Source of the DNA: Umezawaea beigongshangensis | Lineage (GTDB): Bacteria > Actinomycetota > Actinomycetes > Mycobacteriales > Pseudonocardiaceae | Direction of reading: 5' to 3' | NCBI RefSeq assembly: GCF_016464305.1 | Contig: NZ_JAEIOJ010000002.1 | Location: forward strand, 714,096 to 778,095 | Length of the DNA stretch: 64,000 bases | Part shown: piece by piece, positions 1-7,714 of the stretch | Position numbering within the stretch: the stretch's first letter is position 1 | Layout: each line of letters opens with the position of its first letter | The notes under the pieces: generated by a model | Seen by the model: only the letters and a program-made list of their open reading frames with translations | Told to the model about the DNA's origin: nothing | Database searches by the model: none | Position numbers and translations under genes: made by a program

Positions 1-639
1 CTGACCAACCACTACTCGCGGCTGGTGCACGAGAACATGGTCGACGGCCGGGCCTACGGCTTCGCCTTCGACGACGTCCAGGCGCAGGAGTCCCTGGTGC
101 ACGACGGTGATCCGCGCTCCGCGGGCATCACGCTGACGCCGTTCACCGGTGGTGGCGGCAGCCCGCAGCCGCCGACCACCGCGGCGCCGACCAGCGCGGT
201 GCCGACCAGCAGCGGCCAGCAGCCGGCGCCCACGTCGGCCGCCCCGCAGCAGCCGGCGGGCGGCTCGGTCGTCAGCGACTGGCAGGGCAGGTGCCTGACC
301 GTGCCGGGCGACGACATCACCGACGGCCGGCGACTGGCCGTGGCGGACTGCACCGGTGCCGCCGGTCAGCGCTGGGAGTTCGCCGACGGCGCGCTGCGCG
401 TCGGCGAGAACATGTGCGCGGACGTCGCGTGGGGTTCGACCGACAACGGCGCGCCCGTCCAGGTCGCCACGTGCAGCGGCAACGCCGCGCAGCAGTGGGT
501 GCTGAGCGAGACGGGCGACCTGGTGAACCCGCAGGCGGACAAGTGCGTGGACATCGCCGACTGGAACGCGGCCAGCGGCGCCGTGCTCCAGATCTGGGAG
601 TGCGGTGGCACGGCCAACCAGAAGTGGCACCTCGTGTAG
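1..639 (+). CDS. GH64 beta-1,3-glucanase, C-terminal part, with ricin-type lectin domain (5' end outside window)
   Basis: Only the C-terminal part is present; the frame is open from base 1. The first ~50 residues (NHYSRLVHENMVDGRAYGF, then FDDVQAQESLVHDG) match the end of the GH64 laminaripentaose-producing beta-1,3-glucanase fold. A Pro/Thr/Ser-rich linker of about 35 residues follows, then about 115 residues with three QxW repeats (QRW, QQW, QKW) typical of CBM13/ricin B-type carbohydrate-binding modules. The likely role is secreted hydrolysis of fungal or plant beta-1,3-glucan. Signal peptide and catalytic residues lie upstream of the window. A strong hairpin follows the stop codon. Confidence 0.85.
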   Translation: MTNHYSRLVHENMVDGRAYGFAFDDVQAQESLVHDGDPRSAGITLTPFTGGGGSPQPPTTAAPTSAVPTSSGQQPAPTSAAPQQPAGGSVVSDWQGRCLTVPGDDITDGRRLAVADCTGAAGQRWEFADGALRVGENMCADVAWGSTDNGAPVQVATCSGNAAQQWVLSETGDLVNPQADKCVDIADWNAASGAVLQIWECGGTANQKWHLV

Positions 640-653
640 CGGGTGCGGGAAGG

Positions 654-690
654 AGGGGCGTCGGTCCGCGGGACCGGCGCCCCTCTTTTC
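654..690 (+). terminator. intrinsic terminator after the GH64 gene
   Basis: Two 14-nt arms (654-667 and 671-684) pair with one G-T wobble around a 3-nt loop, followed by CTTTTC. It lies 15 nt after the stop codon. Confidence 0.8.
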
Positions 691-778
691 GTCCTGTGTG
701 GACGGTCGAGGCCCGGTGCGGGCCACTCCCCCGGTCGCGACAGGATTACCCCGCCGTCCCGGTGGGCACATCACACGG

Positions 779-2227
779 GTGACGACGAGCGGTGAGATGC
801 GGCAGACGGTGGCGACCGCCGAGAGGTTCGCGCTGCGCAGCGCGGTGTCCCTGGTGGCCGCGAGCGCCGCCGGGGTCGCGTTCGCGGTGGTGCTGCTCGT
901 GGTGTGGTCGGACTGGGCGCCCGTGCGCGAGGCCGACCGGGCGATCTCGGTCGCGTCCAACGGTCTGGTGGGAAGTTCACCGGTCCTGGCAGCGGTCCTG
1001 AGAGGAGTGACCCGGCTCGGCGACACCGCGACCCTCACCGGCGTGGTGGCGCTGGCGGCGGCGTGGCTGCTCCTGCGGCGGCGACCGTGGCCGGCGGTGC
1101 ACGTGGTCGTCACCGCGGCCGGTGGCGGGCTGCTCGGCCTGGTGGTGAAGGAGCTGGTCGAGCGGGTGCGCCCGCTGGTCGACGTGCAGGTGGTCACCGC
1201 GGCGGGGTGGAGCTTCCCGAGCGGTCACACGCTGGGTTCCACGGTGACCTGGGGCGTGCTGCTGCTGGTGTTCGGCTCGGTGCCGCGGGCGCGGGTCGTG
1301 CTGACCCCGCTGGTGATCGCGGTCGTGGTGGCCGTGGGCTGCACCAGGGTGGCGCTCGGCGTGCACCACGCGACGGACGTGCTCGGCGGCTGGCTGCTGG
1401 GCCTGCTGTGGCTGGCCCTGACCACCGAGGTGTTCCGCCGCTGGCGCCGGGACCGGGGGATGGCGGAGGTGCCGGTGTTGCACGGTCTGGTCCCCGAGGC
1501 CGCGGACGACCTGCGGCCGCTGGCCGGTCGCCGGCTGCACGTCCTGCACGGCACGTGGCGCACGGCGGCTCAGCTGCTGGTGGCCTGGTGCCTGCTGCTG
1601 GGCGTGCTGTTCTGCCTGGGTTCGCTGATCACCGCCGCCGGGCCGGACGTCCCGACGAGCTGGGACCGCGCCGTCGTGGAGTGGGCCGCCGGGTGGCGGA
1701 CGCCCTCGCGGACCGCGGTGATGGAGCGGGTGGAGGACCACAGCGGAACGGGACCGGTGATCGTGGCCGCGGTCGTCGCCTGCGTGCTGGCGCTGGCCGC
1801 GACGCGCTCCTGGCGGCCCGTCCTGCTGATCGTGCTCGGCCTGCTCGGGGAGATCACCCTGTTCCTGATCACCACGTCCGTCGTGGACCGCGCCCGGCCG
1901 GCCGCGAAGCTCCCCGACGACCTGCCGCCGACCTCCAGCTTCCCCTCCGGGCACGTCGCCGCGTCGCTGGTGCTCGCGGTCTCGGTGACCGTCCTGGTCC
2001 TGCGGTACGCGCGCGGGTGGTGGCGCTGGCCGGTGGTGACGGTCGTGCTGGCGGTCCCGCTGCTGGTGGCCGCGCAGCGGTTCTACTCGGGCGTCCACCA
2101 CCCCACCGACGTCCTCGGCAGCGTGCTGCTCGCCCTGTCCTGGACCGCCGTCGTGGCCGCGACGACGCTGGGCCCCGTTCCGGCTGATCGGGCGGTGGTG
2201 CCTGCACCACCACGACCGGGCAGCTGA
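779..2227 (+). CDS. membrane phosphatase with two PAP2 domains
   Basis: An integral membrane protein of about 482 residues with two tandem PAP2 (phosphatidic acid phosphatase type 2) domains. Domain 1 has the KX6RP motif (KELVERVRP), PSGH (FPSGHTLGS) and RX5HX3D (RVALGVHHATD). Domain 2 has the DRARP element, PSGH (FPSGHVAAS) and RFYSGVHHPTD. Both sites look intact, so it probably dephosphorylates lipid phosphates or undecaprenyl-pyrophosphate-like substrates at the outer membrane face. The duplication is unusual against the usual single-domain ~230 residues. Start: GTG 779 is preferred because hydrophobic sequence begins soon after; ATG 797, with a GAGCGGTGAG stretch upstream, is an alternative. 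It appears to be a single-gene unit. Confidence 0.85.
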   Translation: MTTSGEMRQTVATAERFALRSAVSLVAASAAGVAFAVVLLVVWSDWAPVREADRAISVASNGLVGSSPVLAAVLRGVTRLGDTATLTGVVALAAAWLLLRRRPWPAVHVVVTAAGGGLLGLVVKELVERVRPLVDVQVVTAAGWSFPSGHTLGSTVTWGVLLLVFGSVPRARVVLTPLVIAVVVAVGCTRVALGVHHATDVLGGWLLGLLWLALTTEVFRRWRRDRGMAEVPVLHGLVPEAADDLRPLAGRRLHVLHGTWRTAAQLLVAWCLLLGVLFCLGSLITAAGPDVPTSWDRAVVEWAAGWRTPSRTAVMERVEDHSGTGPVIVAAVVACVLALAATRSWRPVLLIVLGLLGEITLFLITTSVVDRARPAAKLPDDLPPTSSFPSGHVAASLVLAVSVTVLVLRYARGWWRWPVVTVVLAVPLLVAAQRFYSGVHHPTDVLGSVLLALSWTAVVAATTLGPVPADRAVVPAPPRPGS

Positions 2228-2263
2228 CGTGATCGCTCGCGGCCGGTGTCCCTCCTACTGTCG

Positions 2264-2286
2264 CAGGAGTCCGGAAGAGACTCCTG
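2264..2286. promoter_or_regulatory. perfect 8-7-8 inverted repeat before the decayed ABC gene
   Basis: CAGGAGTC, 7 nt, GACTCCTG: a perfect dyad 12 nt before the ATG at 2299. A competing stem CTCCT (8 nt) AGGAG overlaps its left arm at 2252-2269. This may be an operator, or a leader structure that survived decay of the ATPase gene. Confidence 0.45.
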
Positions 2287-2298
2287 GAAGGCACCGAC

Positions 2299-2616
2299 AT
2301 GGCAGTGACCTCGGCCGACGACGTCAGCGTCGACCGCGTCAGCAGGACGTGCGGCGGTGACGGGTCCGTCCGGCTCCGGCAGGAGCACCCCGCTGCACCG
2401 CGCCGCAGCCGGATCGGCTTCGTGCTCCAGGCGGTCGACCCGGTGGGCGCGCCGACCGTGCAGCAGAACACCGTGCGGCCGTCGCCGCCGTCCGGCCAGC
2501 GCTCGGACCGGGAGCGGACGACCGAGGTCGTGAACCGGGTCGGTCTGGGCGGCCGGCTGCGGCACCGGCCGTCGGAGCTGTGTCACCGGCAGCCCGTCGC
2601 GAGCGGGAAGGGCTGA
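2299..2616 (+). pseudogene. decayed ABC transporter ATPase (partner of the downstream permease)
   Basis: A 105-codon open frame with recognisable pieces of a MacB/LolD-type ATPase: an N-terminal DRVSRTCGGDGSV stretch, RIGFVLQA (the Q-loop region, usually RIGFVFQ), and VGLGGRLRHRPSEL just before the ABC signature, which is destroyed and followed by a stop. The Walker A is present in DNA but in a different frame: 2366-2398 reads PSGSGRSTPLH, with Arg for the catalytic Lys. About 40-50 codons expected between Walker A and the Q-loop are missing, and everything after the signature (Walker B, H-loop) is gone. The stop lies 3 nt before the permease start. It cannot bind or hydrolyse ATP; this is a relic. 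Confidence 0.85.
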
Positions 2617-2619
2617 GCC

Positions 2620-5148
2620 GTGCTCGAACTGGCCGCTCGAACGCTGCGCTTCCGCGCGGGCACCTTCGTGGCGACCTTCCTCGCCCTCGTCGCCGGTGTC
2701 ACGATCCTGATGACGTGCGCGCTCCTCGTCGAGTCGGGCCTGCGCTACCAGGGTCTGGCGCAGCGGTACGCCGGAGCCGTCGCCGTCGTGGCCGACCGCG
2801 ACACGACGGTGAGCGGGCCGGAGGTGTTCGGCGAGAGCGAGACGGTGACGCTGGCGCTGCCCGAGCGCGGCAGCCTGCCCGACTCGCTGATCGGCGAGGT
2901 CGCCGCGGTGCCCGGTGTGGCGAGCGCCGTGGGCGACCGCTCCGTCGTGGTCGCGCCCGCCGCGGCCCCCCGGCTGCCGACCACCGGTCACGGCTGGGAG
3001 AGCGCCGCGCTCGCCCCGTACCGGACGGTCACCGGCACGCCGCCGCGGTCCGACGACGAGATCGCCGTCGACACGCGGCTCGCCGCGAGCGGGAACCTGA
3101 GCCCCGGCGGCACGGCGGTGATCGTCACCGGGGGAACCGCGCGCGAGTACCGGGTGAGCGGGCTCGTCGAGGCGGACGGGGCGAGCGGATCGCGAGCGGC
3201 GCTGTTCTTCACCGACGCCGAAGCCACCCGGCTCGACCCGCACCCCGGTCGCGTCGACGCGATCGGCGTCCTCGCCGAGCCGGGCGCCGACGAGGCCGCC
3301 GTGATCGCCGCGGTGGAGCGGGTCGCGGCGGGTGCGGGGGCCAGGACGTACGCGGGAGCCGAGCGGGGACTGGCCGAGCAGCCCGACGCCGCCGCCGCGC
3401 GGGACTTCAGCGTGCAGGCGGGCGCCGCGTTCGGCGGTTGCGCCGCGGTGATCGTCGTCTTCGTGGTCGCCGGGACGGTCGGCCTGTCGGTGCGGCACCG
3501 CCGCCGCGACCTCGCCCTGCTGCGGGCCATCGCCGCGACCCCCGGCCAGGTGCGGCTGATGGTCCTCGGCGAGGTGGGCCTGCTGACCCCGCTCGCCGCG
3601 GCGGCGGGCGTCCCGGCCGGACTGGTCGCCACCGCCTGGACGCGGGACCAGCTCGTGACCCGCGGGTTCGTCCCCGACACCTTCGAGGTGAACGGCGGCG
3701 TCCTGTCCGGGCTGGCGGTGACCGTCGCGGTGGCCGCCGTCGCGCTGGTCTCCGCCTGGATCGCCGCGCTGCGCACCACCCGCATCCGGCCCACCGAGGC
3801 GCTCGGCGAGACCGCCGTCGAACCGGGGCCCGGCAGCACGGCCCGCCTCGTGTCCGGCTTCGTCCTGCTCGCCGGCGGCGTGTCCCTGATCGGTGTCACC
3901 AGCGCCACCGACGGCACGACCGCGCTGGGAGCCGCGACGAGCATGCTCTACACGTTCGTGCTGGCCGTCGCGCTGCTCGCGCCGTGGATCAACCAGGCCG
4001 CCGCGCGGCTGCTCGCGCCGGTCCTGCGGGCCGTCTGGGGGACCAGCGGGTACCTCGCCGCCGCGAACCTGCGGGTGACCGCGCGCGGCACGGTCGCCGT
4101 GCTGACCGCGCTGGTGCTCTCCGTCGGGTTCGGCGGGTCGGTGTGGTTCCTCCAGGACAACCTCCAGCGCCAGACCGTGCTCCAGAGCCGGGACGGCACG
4201 CTCGCCCAGCACGCGCTGGTCAGCGGCGTCGGCCTGCCCGCCTCGGCCACCGAGGAGGCCCGCCGGATCCCCGGCGTCGTCGCCGCGACGGGGGTGCGCC
4301 GCACGTCGGTCATCACCCCGAACGAGTTCTCGGGTCAGGCGGTGGTCGCGCAGGGCGTCGATCCGCGCGGCGTCGAGGAGACGATGGACCTGCGGGTGCG
4401 CGCGGGCAGCCTCGCCGACCTGCGCGGCGACACCGTCGCCGTGTCCTCGTCGCAGGCGGAGGCGGCGGACTGGGAGGTCGGCGACGACGCCTCGCTGTGG
4501 CTCGGCGACGGCACGCCGGTCACCCTGCGGGTCGTCGCGGTCTACGAGCGGGGCCGGGGGTTCGGCGACGTCACCCTGCACACCGAGACGCTCACCGGCC
4601 ACACCGCGACCGGTCTCGACGACCGCGTCCTGATCCGCACCGCGCCCGGAGCCGAGGTCGGCGCGGCGCTGGCGGACCTCGCGAGCGCGTACCCGGCGAG
4701 CACCGCGATCGGCACCGGCCAGCTCACCGGTGAACCGGCCGGGGACCTGGCGATCAGCGCCTGGTTGAACAAGCTGCTGATCGCCGTGCTGGTCGGCTAC
4801 GCGGCGCTCGCCGCCGCCAACACCCTCGTGATGGCCGCCCTGGTGCGCACGCGGGAGCTGGCGCTGCTGCGCCTGGTCGGCGTGACCCGCGGCCAGGTGA
4901 AGCGGATGGTCCACGCCGAGCAGGCCGCTCTGCTGGGCGTGGCGCTCTCGATCGGTGTGCTGATCGCGGCGGTGACGCTCTCCTCGATCGTCAACGCCGT
5001 CTCCGGGCAGCGCGTCCCGCACGTCCCGGCGCTCGGCTGGGCCGCCGTCGTCGGCGGCACCGTCGTCCTGGCGCTCGTCGCCACGGTGCTGCCGATCAAC
5101 CGGGTCCTGCGCACCCCTCCGGTGCGGGGCGTCGGCGTCCTCGGGTAG
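2620..5148 (+). CDS. ABC transporter permease, MacB/FtsX type
   Basis: An 842-residue permease with the duplicated FtsX layout: an N-terminal membrane helix (residues ~8-30), a large extracytoplasmic MacB-like domain, an FtsX core with three helices (~270-390), a second helix cluster (~405-520), a second periplasmic domain, and a C-terminal FtsX core (~715-830) containing RTRELALLRLVGVTRGQVKRM. The motif RHRRRDLALLRAIAATPGQVR in the first core is the usual ATPase-contacting segment. Such permeases export peptides, lipids or drugs with a dedicated ATPase. GTG 2620 is chosen because it directly follows the relic's stop. The cognate ATPase is broken, so the gene is either orphaned or uses an ATPase encoded elsewhere; its own frame is intact. 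Confidence 0.88.
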   Translation: MLELAARTLRFRAGTFVATFLALVAGVTILMTCALLVESGLRYQGLAQRYAGAVAVVADRDTTVSGPEVFGESETVTLALPERGSLPDSLIGEVAAVPGVASAVGDRSVVVAPAAAPRLPTTGHGWESAALAPYRTVTGTPPRSDDEIAVDTRLAASGNLSPGGTAVIVTGGTAREYRVSGLVEADGASGSRAALFFTDAEATRLDPHPGRVDAIGVLAEPGADEAAVIAAVERVAAGAGARTYAGAERGLAEQPDAAAARDFSVQAGAAFGGCAAVIVVFVVAGTVGLSVRHRRRDLALLRAIAATPGQVRLMVLGEVGLLTPLAAAAGVPAGLVATAWTRDQLVTRGFVPDTFEVNGGVLSGLAVTVAVAAVALVSAWIAALRTTRIRPTEALGETAVEPGPGSTARLVSGFVLLAGGVSLIGVTSATDGTTALGAATSMLYTFVLAVALLAPWINQAAARLLAPVLRAVWGTSGYLAAANLRVTARGTVAVLTALVLSVGFGGSVWFLQDNLQRQTVLQSRDGTLAQHALVSGVGLPASATEEARRIPGVVAATGVRRTSVITPNEFSGQAVVAQGVDPRGVEETMDLRVRAGSLADLRGDTVAVSSSQAEAADWEVGDDASLWLGDGTPVTLRVVAVYERGRGFGDVTLHTETLTGHTATGLDDRVLIRTAPGAEVGAALADLASAYPASTAIGTGQLTGEPAGDLAISAWLNKLLIAVLVGYAALAAANTLVMAALVRTRELALLRLVGVTRGQVKRMVHAEQAALLGVALSIGVLIAAVTLSSIVNAVSGQRVPHVPALGWAAVVGGTVVLALVATVLPINRVLRTPPVRGVGVLG

Positions 5149-5200
5149 GTCGCCGCCGGGTCGGCCCCGTCGTCGCGGACACTCCGCCGGACGGAACGCC

Positions 5201-5247
5201 GCCACGCCGAGCGGACCGCGCACCACCGCGTCCCCGCTCGGCGTGGC
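5201..5247. terminator. hairpin terminator between convergent genes (first of two)
   Basis: 14-bp perfect arms (5201-5214 and 5234-5247) around a 19-nt loop. It follows the ABC permease and faces the MarR gene. Confidence 0.65.
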
Positions 5248-5274
5248 GGTCCCGAGGCGGCCGACGCCGTCCCC

Positions 5275-5317
5275 GCGCTCCCGGCGCACTCCGCACCAGC
5301 GGGTGCGCCGGGAGCGC
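5275..5317. terminator. hairpin terminator between convergent genes (second of two)
   Basis: 15-bp arms (5275-5289 and 5303-5317), six bases beyond the end of the minus-strand MarR gene, which it probably terminates. Confidence 0.65.
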
Positions 5318-5322
5318 GGTGG

Positions 5323-5784
5323 TCACGGGGTCCCGTCGGCGGCGGGGGCGAGGTTCCGGACGCAGGCCGCGAGGGTGTCCAGCAGTGTCTGCTGCTCGGC
5401 GGGCGCCAGGCCCCTGCACATCCTCTTCTCGACCTCGCGCACCGCGGTGCTGGCCGTCCGGAGCTTCTCGCGGCCGTCACCGGTCAGCTCGGCCGGCAGC
5501 TCGCGACCGACCGGGGCGGTCGCGGGCCGGATCACGAGACCGCGTTCTTCGAGGCCGCGGAGCACGGTGTTCATGGACTGCCGGGTGACGAAGACCCCGC
5601 GGGCCAGCTCGGCGTTCGACAGGCCCGGCCGCTGCCCCAGCAGCTCCAGGCACGCGTACTGCGTGACGGTCAGGTCCAGCGGGCGCAGCGCCACGTCCAG
5701 GGCGTGCCGCAGGGACACCGCGGCCTGCTTGAGGACGTAGCCGACCGCGCTCTCCACCGGTCCGACCGTGTCGCGTCGACTCAT
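5323..5784 (-). CDS. MarR-family transcriptional regulator
   Basis: A 153-residue winged-helix protein. LTVTQYACLELLGQRPGLSN begins the HTH region, VTRQSMNTVLRGLEERGLV is the recognition helix and the start of the wing, and GREL plus LTGDGREKL follow the usual MarR pattern. MarR dimers repress nearby detoxification genes until a small ligand binds. ATG 5784 is chosen over ATG 5811 because the near palindrome TGTCAGGAGTCTGACA then sits right at the start codon as an autoregulatory operator; no Shine-Dalgarno sequence is visible for either start, so the mRNA may be leaderless. It is divergent from the VOC gene at 5844, its likely target. Confidence 0.87.
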   Translation of the reverse strand: MSRRDTVGPVESAVGYVLKQAAVSLRHALDVALRPLDLTVTQYACLELLGQRPGLSNAELARGVFVTRQSMNTVLRGLEERGLVIRPATAPVGRELPAELTGDGREKLRTASTAVREVEKRMCRGLAPAEQQTLLDTLAACVRNLAPAADGTP

Positions 5785-5826
5785 GTCAGGAGTCTGACAT
5801 ATGGTGTGCATGTCAGGAACCTGACA
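5784..5826. promoter_or_regulatory. twin MarR operators in the divergent promoter
   Basis: Two 16-bp dyads with identical arms: TGTCAG-GAGT-CTGACA (5784-5799) and TGTCAG-GAAC-CTGACA (5811-5826), centres 27 bp apart. They fill the gap between the MarR and VOC genes and probably bind the MarR dimer. Confidence 0.8.
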
Positions 5827-5843
5827 CGACTGAGGAGAACACC

Positions 5844-6212
5844 GTGACCGTCACCGGACCCGACTTCATCGCCCTCCAGGTGCGCGACCTGGACCGCGCC
5901 GCCGCCTTCTACGAGGACCTGCTCGGCCTGGACCGCGCCCCCGCCGGCCCGCCCGGCGCCGTCGTGTTCACCACCACGCCCGTCCCGTTCGCCCTGCGCG
6001 ACCCGCTGCCCGGCGTCGACCTGGACGCGGTCGAGCGCCCCGGACCGGGCGTGGCGCTGTGGCTGCACGCCACCGACGCGCAGGCCCTGCACGACCGGCT
6101 GGACGCCGCCGGCGTGCCGATCGCGACACCGCCCTTCGACGGCCCGTTCGGGCGCACGTTCACCTTCACCGACCTCGACGGGTACGCCGTGACGATCCAC
6201 GACCGGCGCTGA
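5844..6212 (+). CDS. VOC (glyoxalase/bleomycin-resistance) family protein
   Basis: A 122-residue VOC-fold protein with two beta-alpha-beta-beta-beta modules: FIALQVRDLDRAAAFYEDLL opens the first and VALWLHATDAQALHDRL the second; it ends with TFTFTDLDGYAVTIHD. Members are metal-dependent dioxygenases, glyoxalases or drug-sequestering proteins; the substrate cannot be read here. RBS GAGGAG at 5832-5837, GTG start at 5844. Twin MarR dyads immediately upstream suggest ligand-induced expression, as for detoxification genes. Confidence 0.82.
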   Translation: MTVTGPDFIALQVRDLDRAAAFYEDLLGLDRAPAGPPGAVVFTTTPVPFALRDPLPGVDLDAVERPGPGVALWLHATDAQALHDRLDAAGVPIATPPFDGPFGRTFTFTDLDGYAVTIHDRR

Positions 6213-6279
6213 GCGCCACCGGCTCCCGCCGGGCCTGCTCGTGCCCCCTGGGCGGTCACGAGCGGGCGGTCGCCGCTCG

Positions 6280-6765
6280 TCATCCAGGGTCGCGCACCCC
6301 CGCGGGAGACCGGGGTGTCCTCGGCGCGGGCCAGACGCACAGGACCCACTGCTCGCAGCGCGCTTCGTCGCCGAAGCTGGTGTCGATCAGCTCGGGCAGG
6401 CGGCGGGCGCGCAGCCGGTAGTCGCCCGGCGCGGGGAGGTCGACGGGGATGTCTCCGGGTGCCCCGGTCGCCGAGGCCAGCAGGAGGGTGCCGGAGTCGG
6501 TGTGGAACTCACCGGTCCAGGAGTGGTCGTCGGTGCCGGGATCGGTGTCGTGCAGTTCCACCACGACGTCGGCTTCGAGATCGAAGTCGGTGGCGTGCAG
6601 CAGGACCCCTCCGGGACCGCTCCGGCCGATCCGGTGCGAGTCGGTGGCGGTGTGCAGGTCGGCGAGCGAGGAGCTCCCGGAGAAGTCGAACAGCACGAAG
6701 TGCGAGAACTCCACCAGCAACCGCGTACGCCACGTGCGCCGCACCCCGGGGTGCTGTCCGCTCAT
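6280..6765 (-). CDS. conserved hypothetical protein, 161 aa
   Basis: Not recognised. ATG 6765 has a GAGGAG Shine-Dalgarno. The protein is soluble, acidic and beta-rich: FSHFVLFDFSGSSSLADLH near the N-terminus, then DLEADVVVELHDTDPGTDDH, GTLLLASA and APGDYRLRARRLPEL, which could form a small beta-barrel or jelly roll. No transmembrane segment or signal peptide. It is divergent from the SnoaL-like gene at 7075 across a 309-bp spacer. Confidence 0.65.
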   Translation of the reverse strand: MSGQHPGVRRTWRTRLLVEFSHFVLFDFSGSSSLADLHTATDSHRIGRSGPGGVLLHATDFDLEADVVVELHDTDPGTDDHSWTGEFHTDSGTLLLASATGAPGDIPVDLPAPGDYRLRARRLPELIDTSFGDEARCEQWVLCVWPAPRTPRSPAGVRDPG

Positions 6766-7062
6766 CGTCCGCTCCTCACGTCGTGGCCGGGCGCGGTCGA
6801 CGCCGGCGAACGCCCCGCGAGGTTCCTCCGGGCCGCGAGCGGGCGAGGACGACCGTCGTCCGCTCCATCCTCTCGACGACCGGGGGCCACCGCCACCGAG
6901 CACGCGACGGGGTCGGCCACGTCGTCTGCGGTGACGGTCCCGGTGGCCGGCCGCACCTCCCGCAGGCCGACCGGGACGCCCTGCTCCGGGTGGGCCGCAC
7001 CCCGGCGGCCGGACGGCGCGGGGTGGGTGTGCTGGACCCTCCCCGCGCCTCCCCCGCGTCCC
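6766..7062. other. divergent intergenic region, no gene seen
   Basis: This spacer holds the Shine-Dalgarno of the minus-strand gene (within about 15 bp of 6765) and, at its right end, the -10 element of the plus-strand gene. Nothing in between has both a convincing start site and recognisable protein sequence. Confidence 0.5.
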
Positions 7063-7068
7063 TAGCCT
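7063..7068 (+). promoter_or_regulatory. -10 hexamer TAGCCT of a leaderless gene
   Basis: TAGCCT ends exactly 6 nt before GTG 7075, which places the transcription start on the start codon. The same spacing is seen at 13323, 17296 and 58176. Confidence 0.6.
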
Positions 7069-7074
7069 CGAAGC

Positions 7075-7542
7075 GTGGACGACGAACGAGTGATCGCAGA
7101 CCTGCACGACCGCTGGGTGTTCGGCTGGGAGCGCGCCGAGGGGGACGCGCCGTTCGACTTCCAGCGCTCCCTCGGCGAGTTCTACGACGTCAGCTCCCCG
7201 GACGTCCGCCTCTACGACGACTTCGACCCCGAGCAGCGGGTGGCGACGACCGCCGCCGGGTACGGCTCGATCTGGGAGCCCCCGTTCCGCCGGATGCTCT
7301 CCGCGCGCCACGCCGTCGACGACGGACCGCACGTCGTCGCCGACCACGACCTGGCCGCGTCCACCCTGACGTTCGTCGCGCGGATCACCACCCCCGACGG
7401 CACCTCGGACGTGCGCACCACCAGCTCCCTGGTCTGGCGCCGAACTCCGGTCGGCTGGCGGATCGTCCGGGAGCACAACTCGACCCGGCTCCTGCCCGCC
7501 GGGGAGCTCGACGGCGTGCTGCCGACGCGGGAGCACGCCTGA
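7075..7542 (+). CDS. SnoaL/NTF2-like protein
   Basis: 155 residues resembling the SnoaL-like/NTF2 cone fold used by polyketide cyclases, small isomerases and ketosteroid-isomerase-like proteins. It begins with an amphipathic helix (VIADLHDRWVFGWER), has FDFQRSLGEFYDVSSPDVRLYDDF, and ends with SSLVWRRTPVGWRIVREHNS, the usual last strands of stress-related SnoaL proteins. No catalytic role can be assigned. The GTG start is set by the TAGCCT -10 six bases upstream and the absence of a Shine-Dalgarno. Confidence 0.75.
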   Translation: MDDERVIADLHDRWVFGWERAEGDAPFDFQRSLGEFYDVSSPDVRLYDDFDPEQRVATTAAGYGSIWEPPFRRMLSARHAVDDGPHVVADHDLAASTLTFVARITTPDGTSDVRTTSSLVWRRTPVGWRIVREHNSTRLLPAGELDGVLPTREHA

Positions 7543-7668
7543 CGTCGCGCCGGACCGGCCCGGCGGGCCGATCTCGCGCGGCCGGCCGGGAGCCGCCGCG
7601 GAGGTCCGCCGGGGCAGGTGGTCGCGCTGCGACGGGCAGAGCGGGAGGTTGTTCGCCGAACGACGGCC

Positions 7669-7674
7669 TAGCCT
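7669..7674 (+). promoter_or_regulatory. -10 hexamer TAGCCT upstream of the AraC gene
   Basis: TAGCCT lies about 40 bp before ATG 7715. A start near 7681 would give a leader of about 34 nt that includes the AAGGA ribosome site. Confidence 0.45.
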
Positions 7675-7714
7675 GGTGGCGACCACCCCTCAGCAGCCCG
7701 AAGGACGTGCTCCG

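Noticed and set aside
2083..5289. A 1068-codon minus-strand open frame opposite the ABC permease
   Set aside because: It is the antisense shadow of a high-GC gene: Arg/Asp/Gly-rich low-complexity sequence, no domains, no ribosome site, and the plus strand has clear FtsX motifs.
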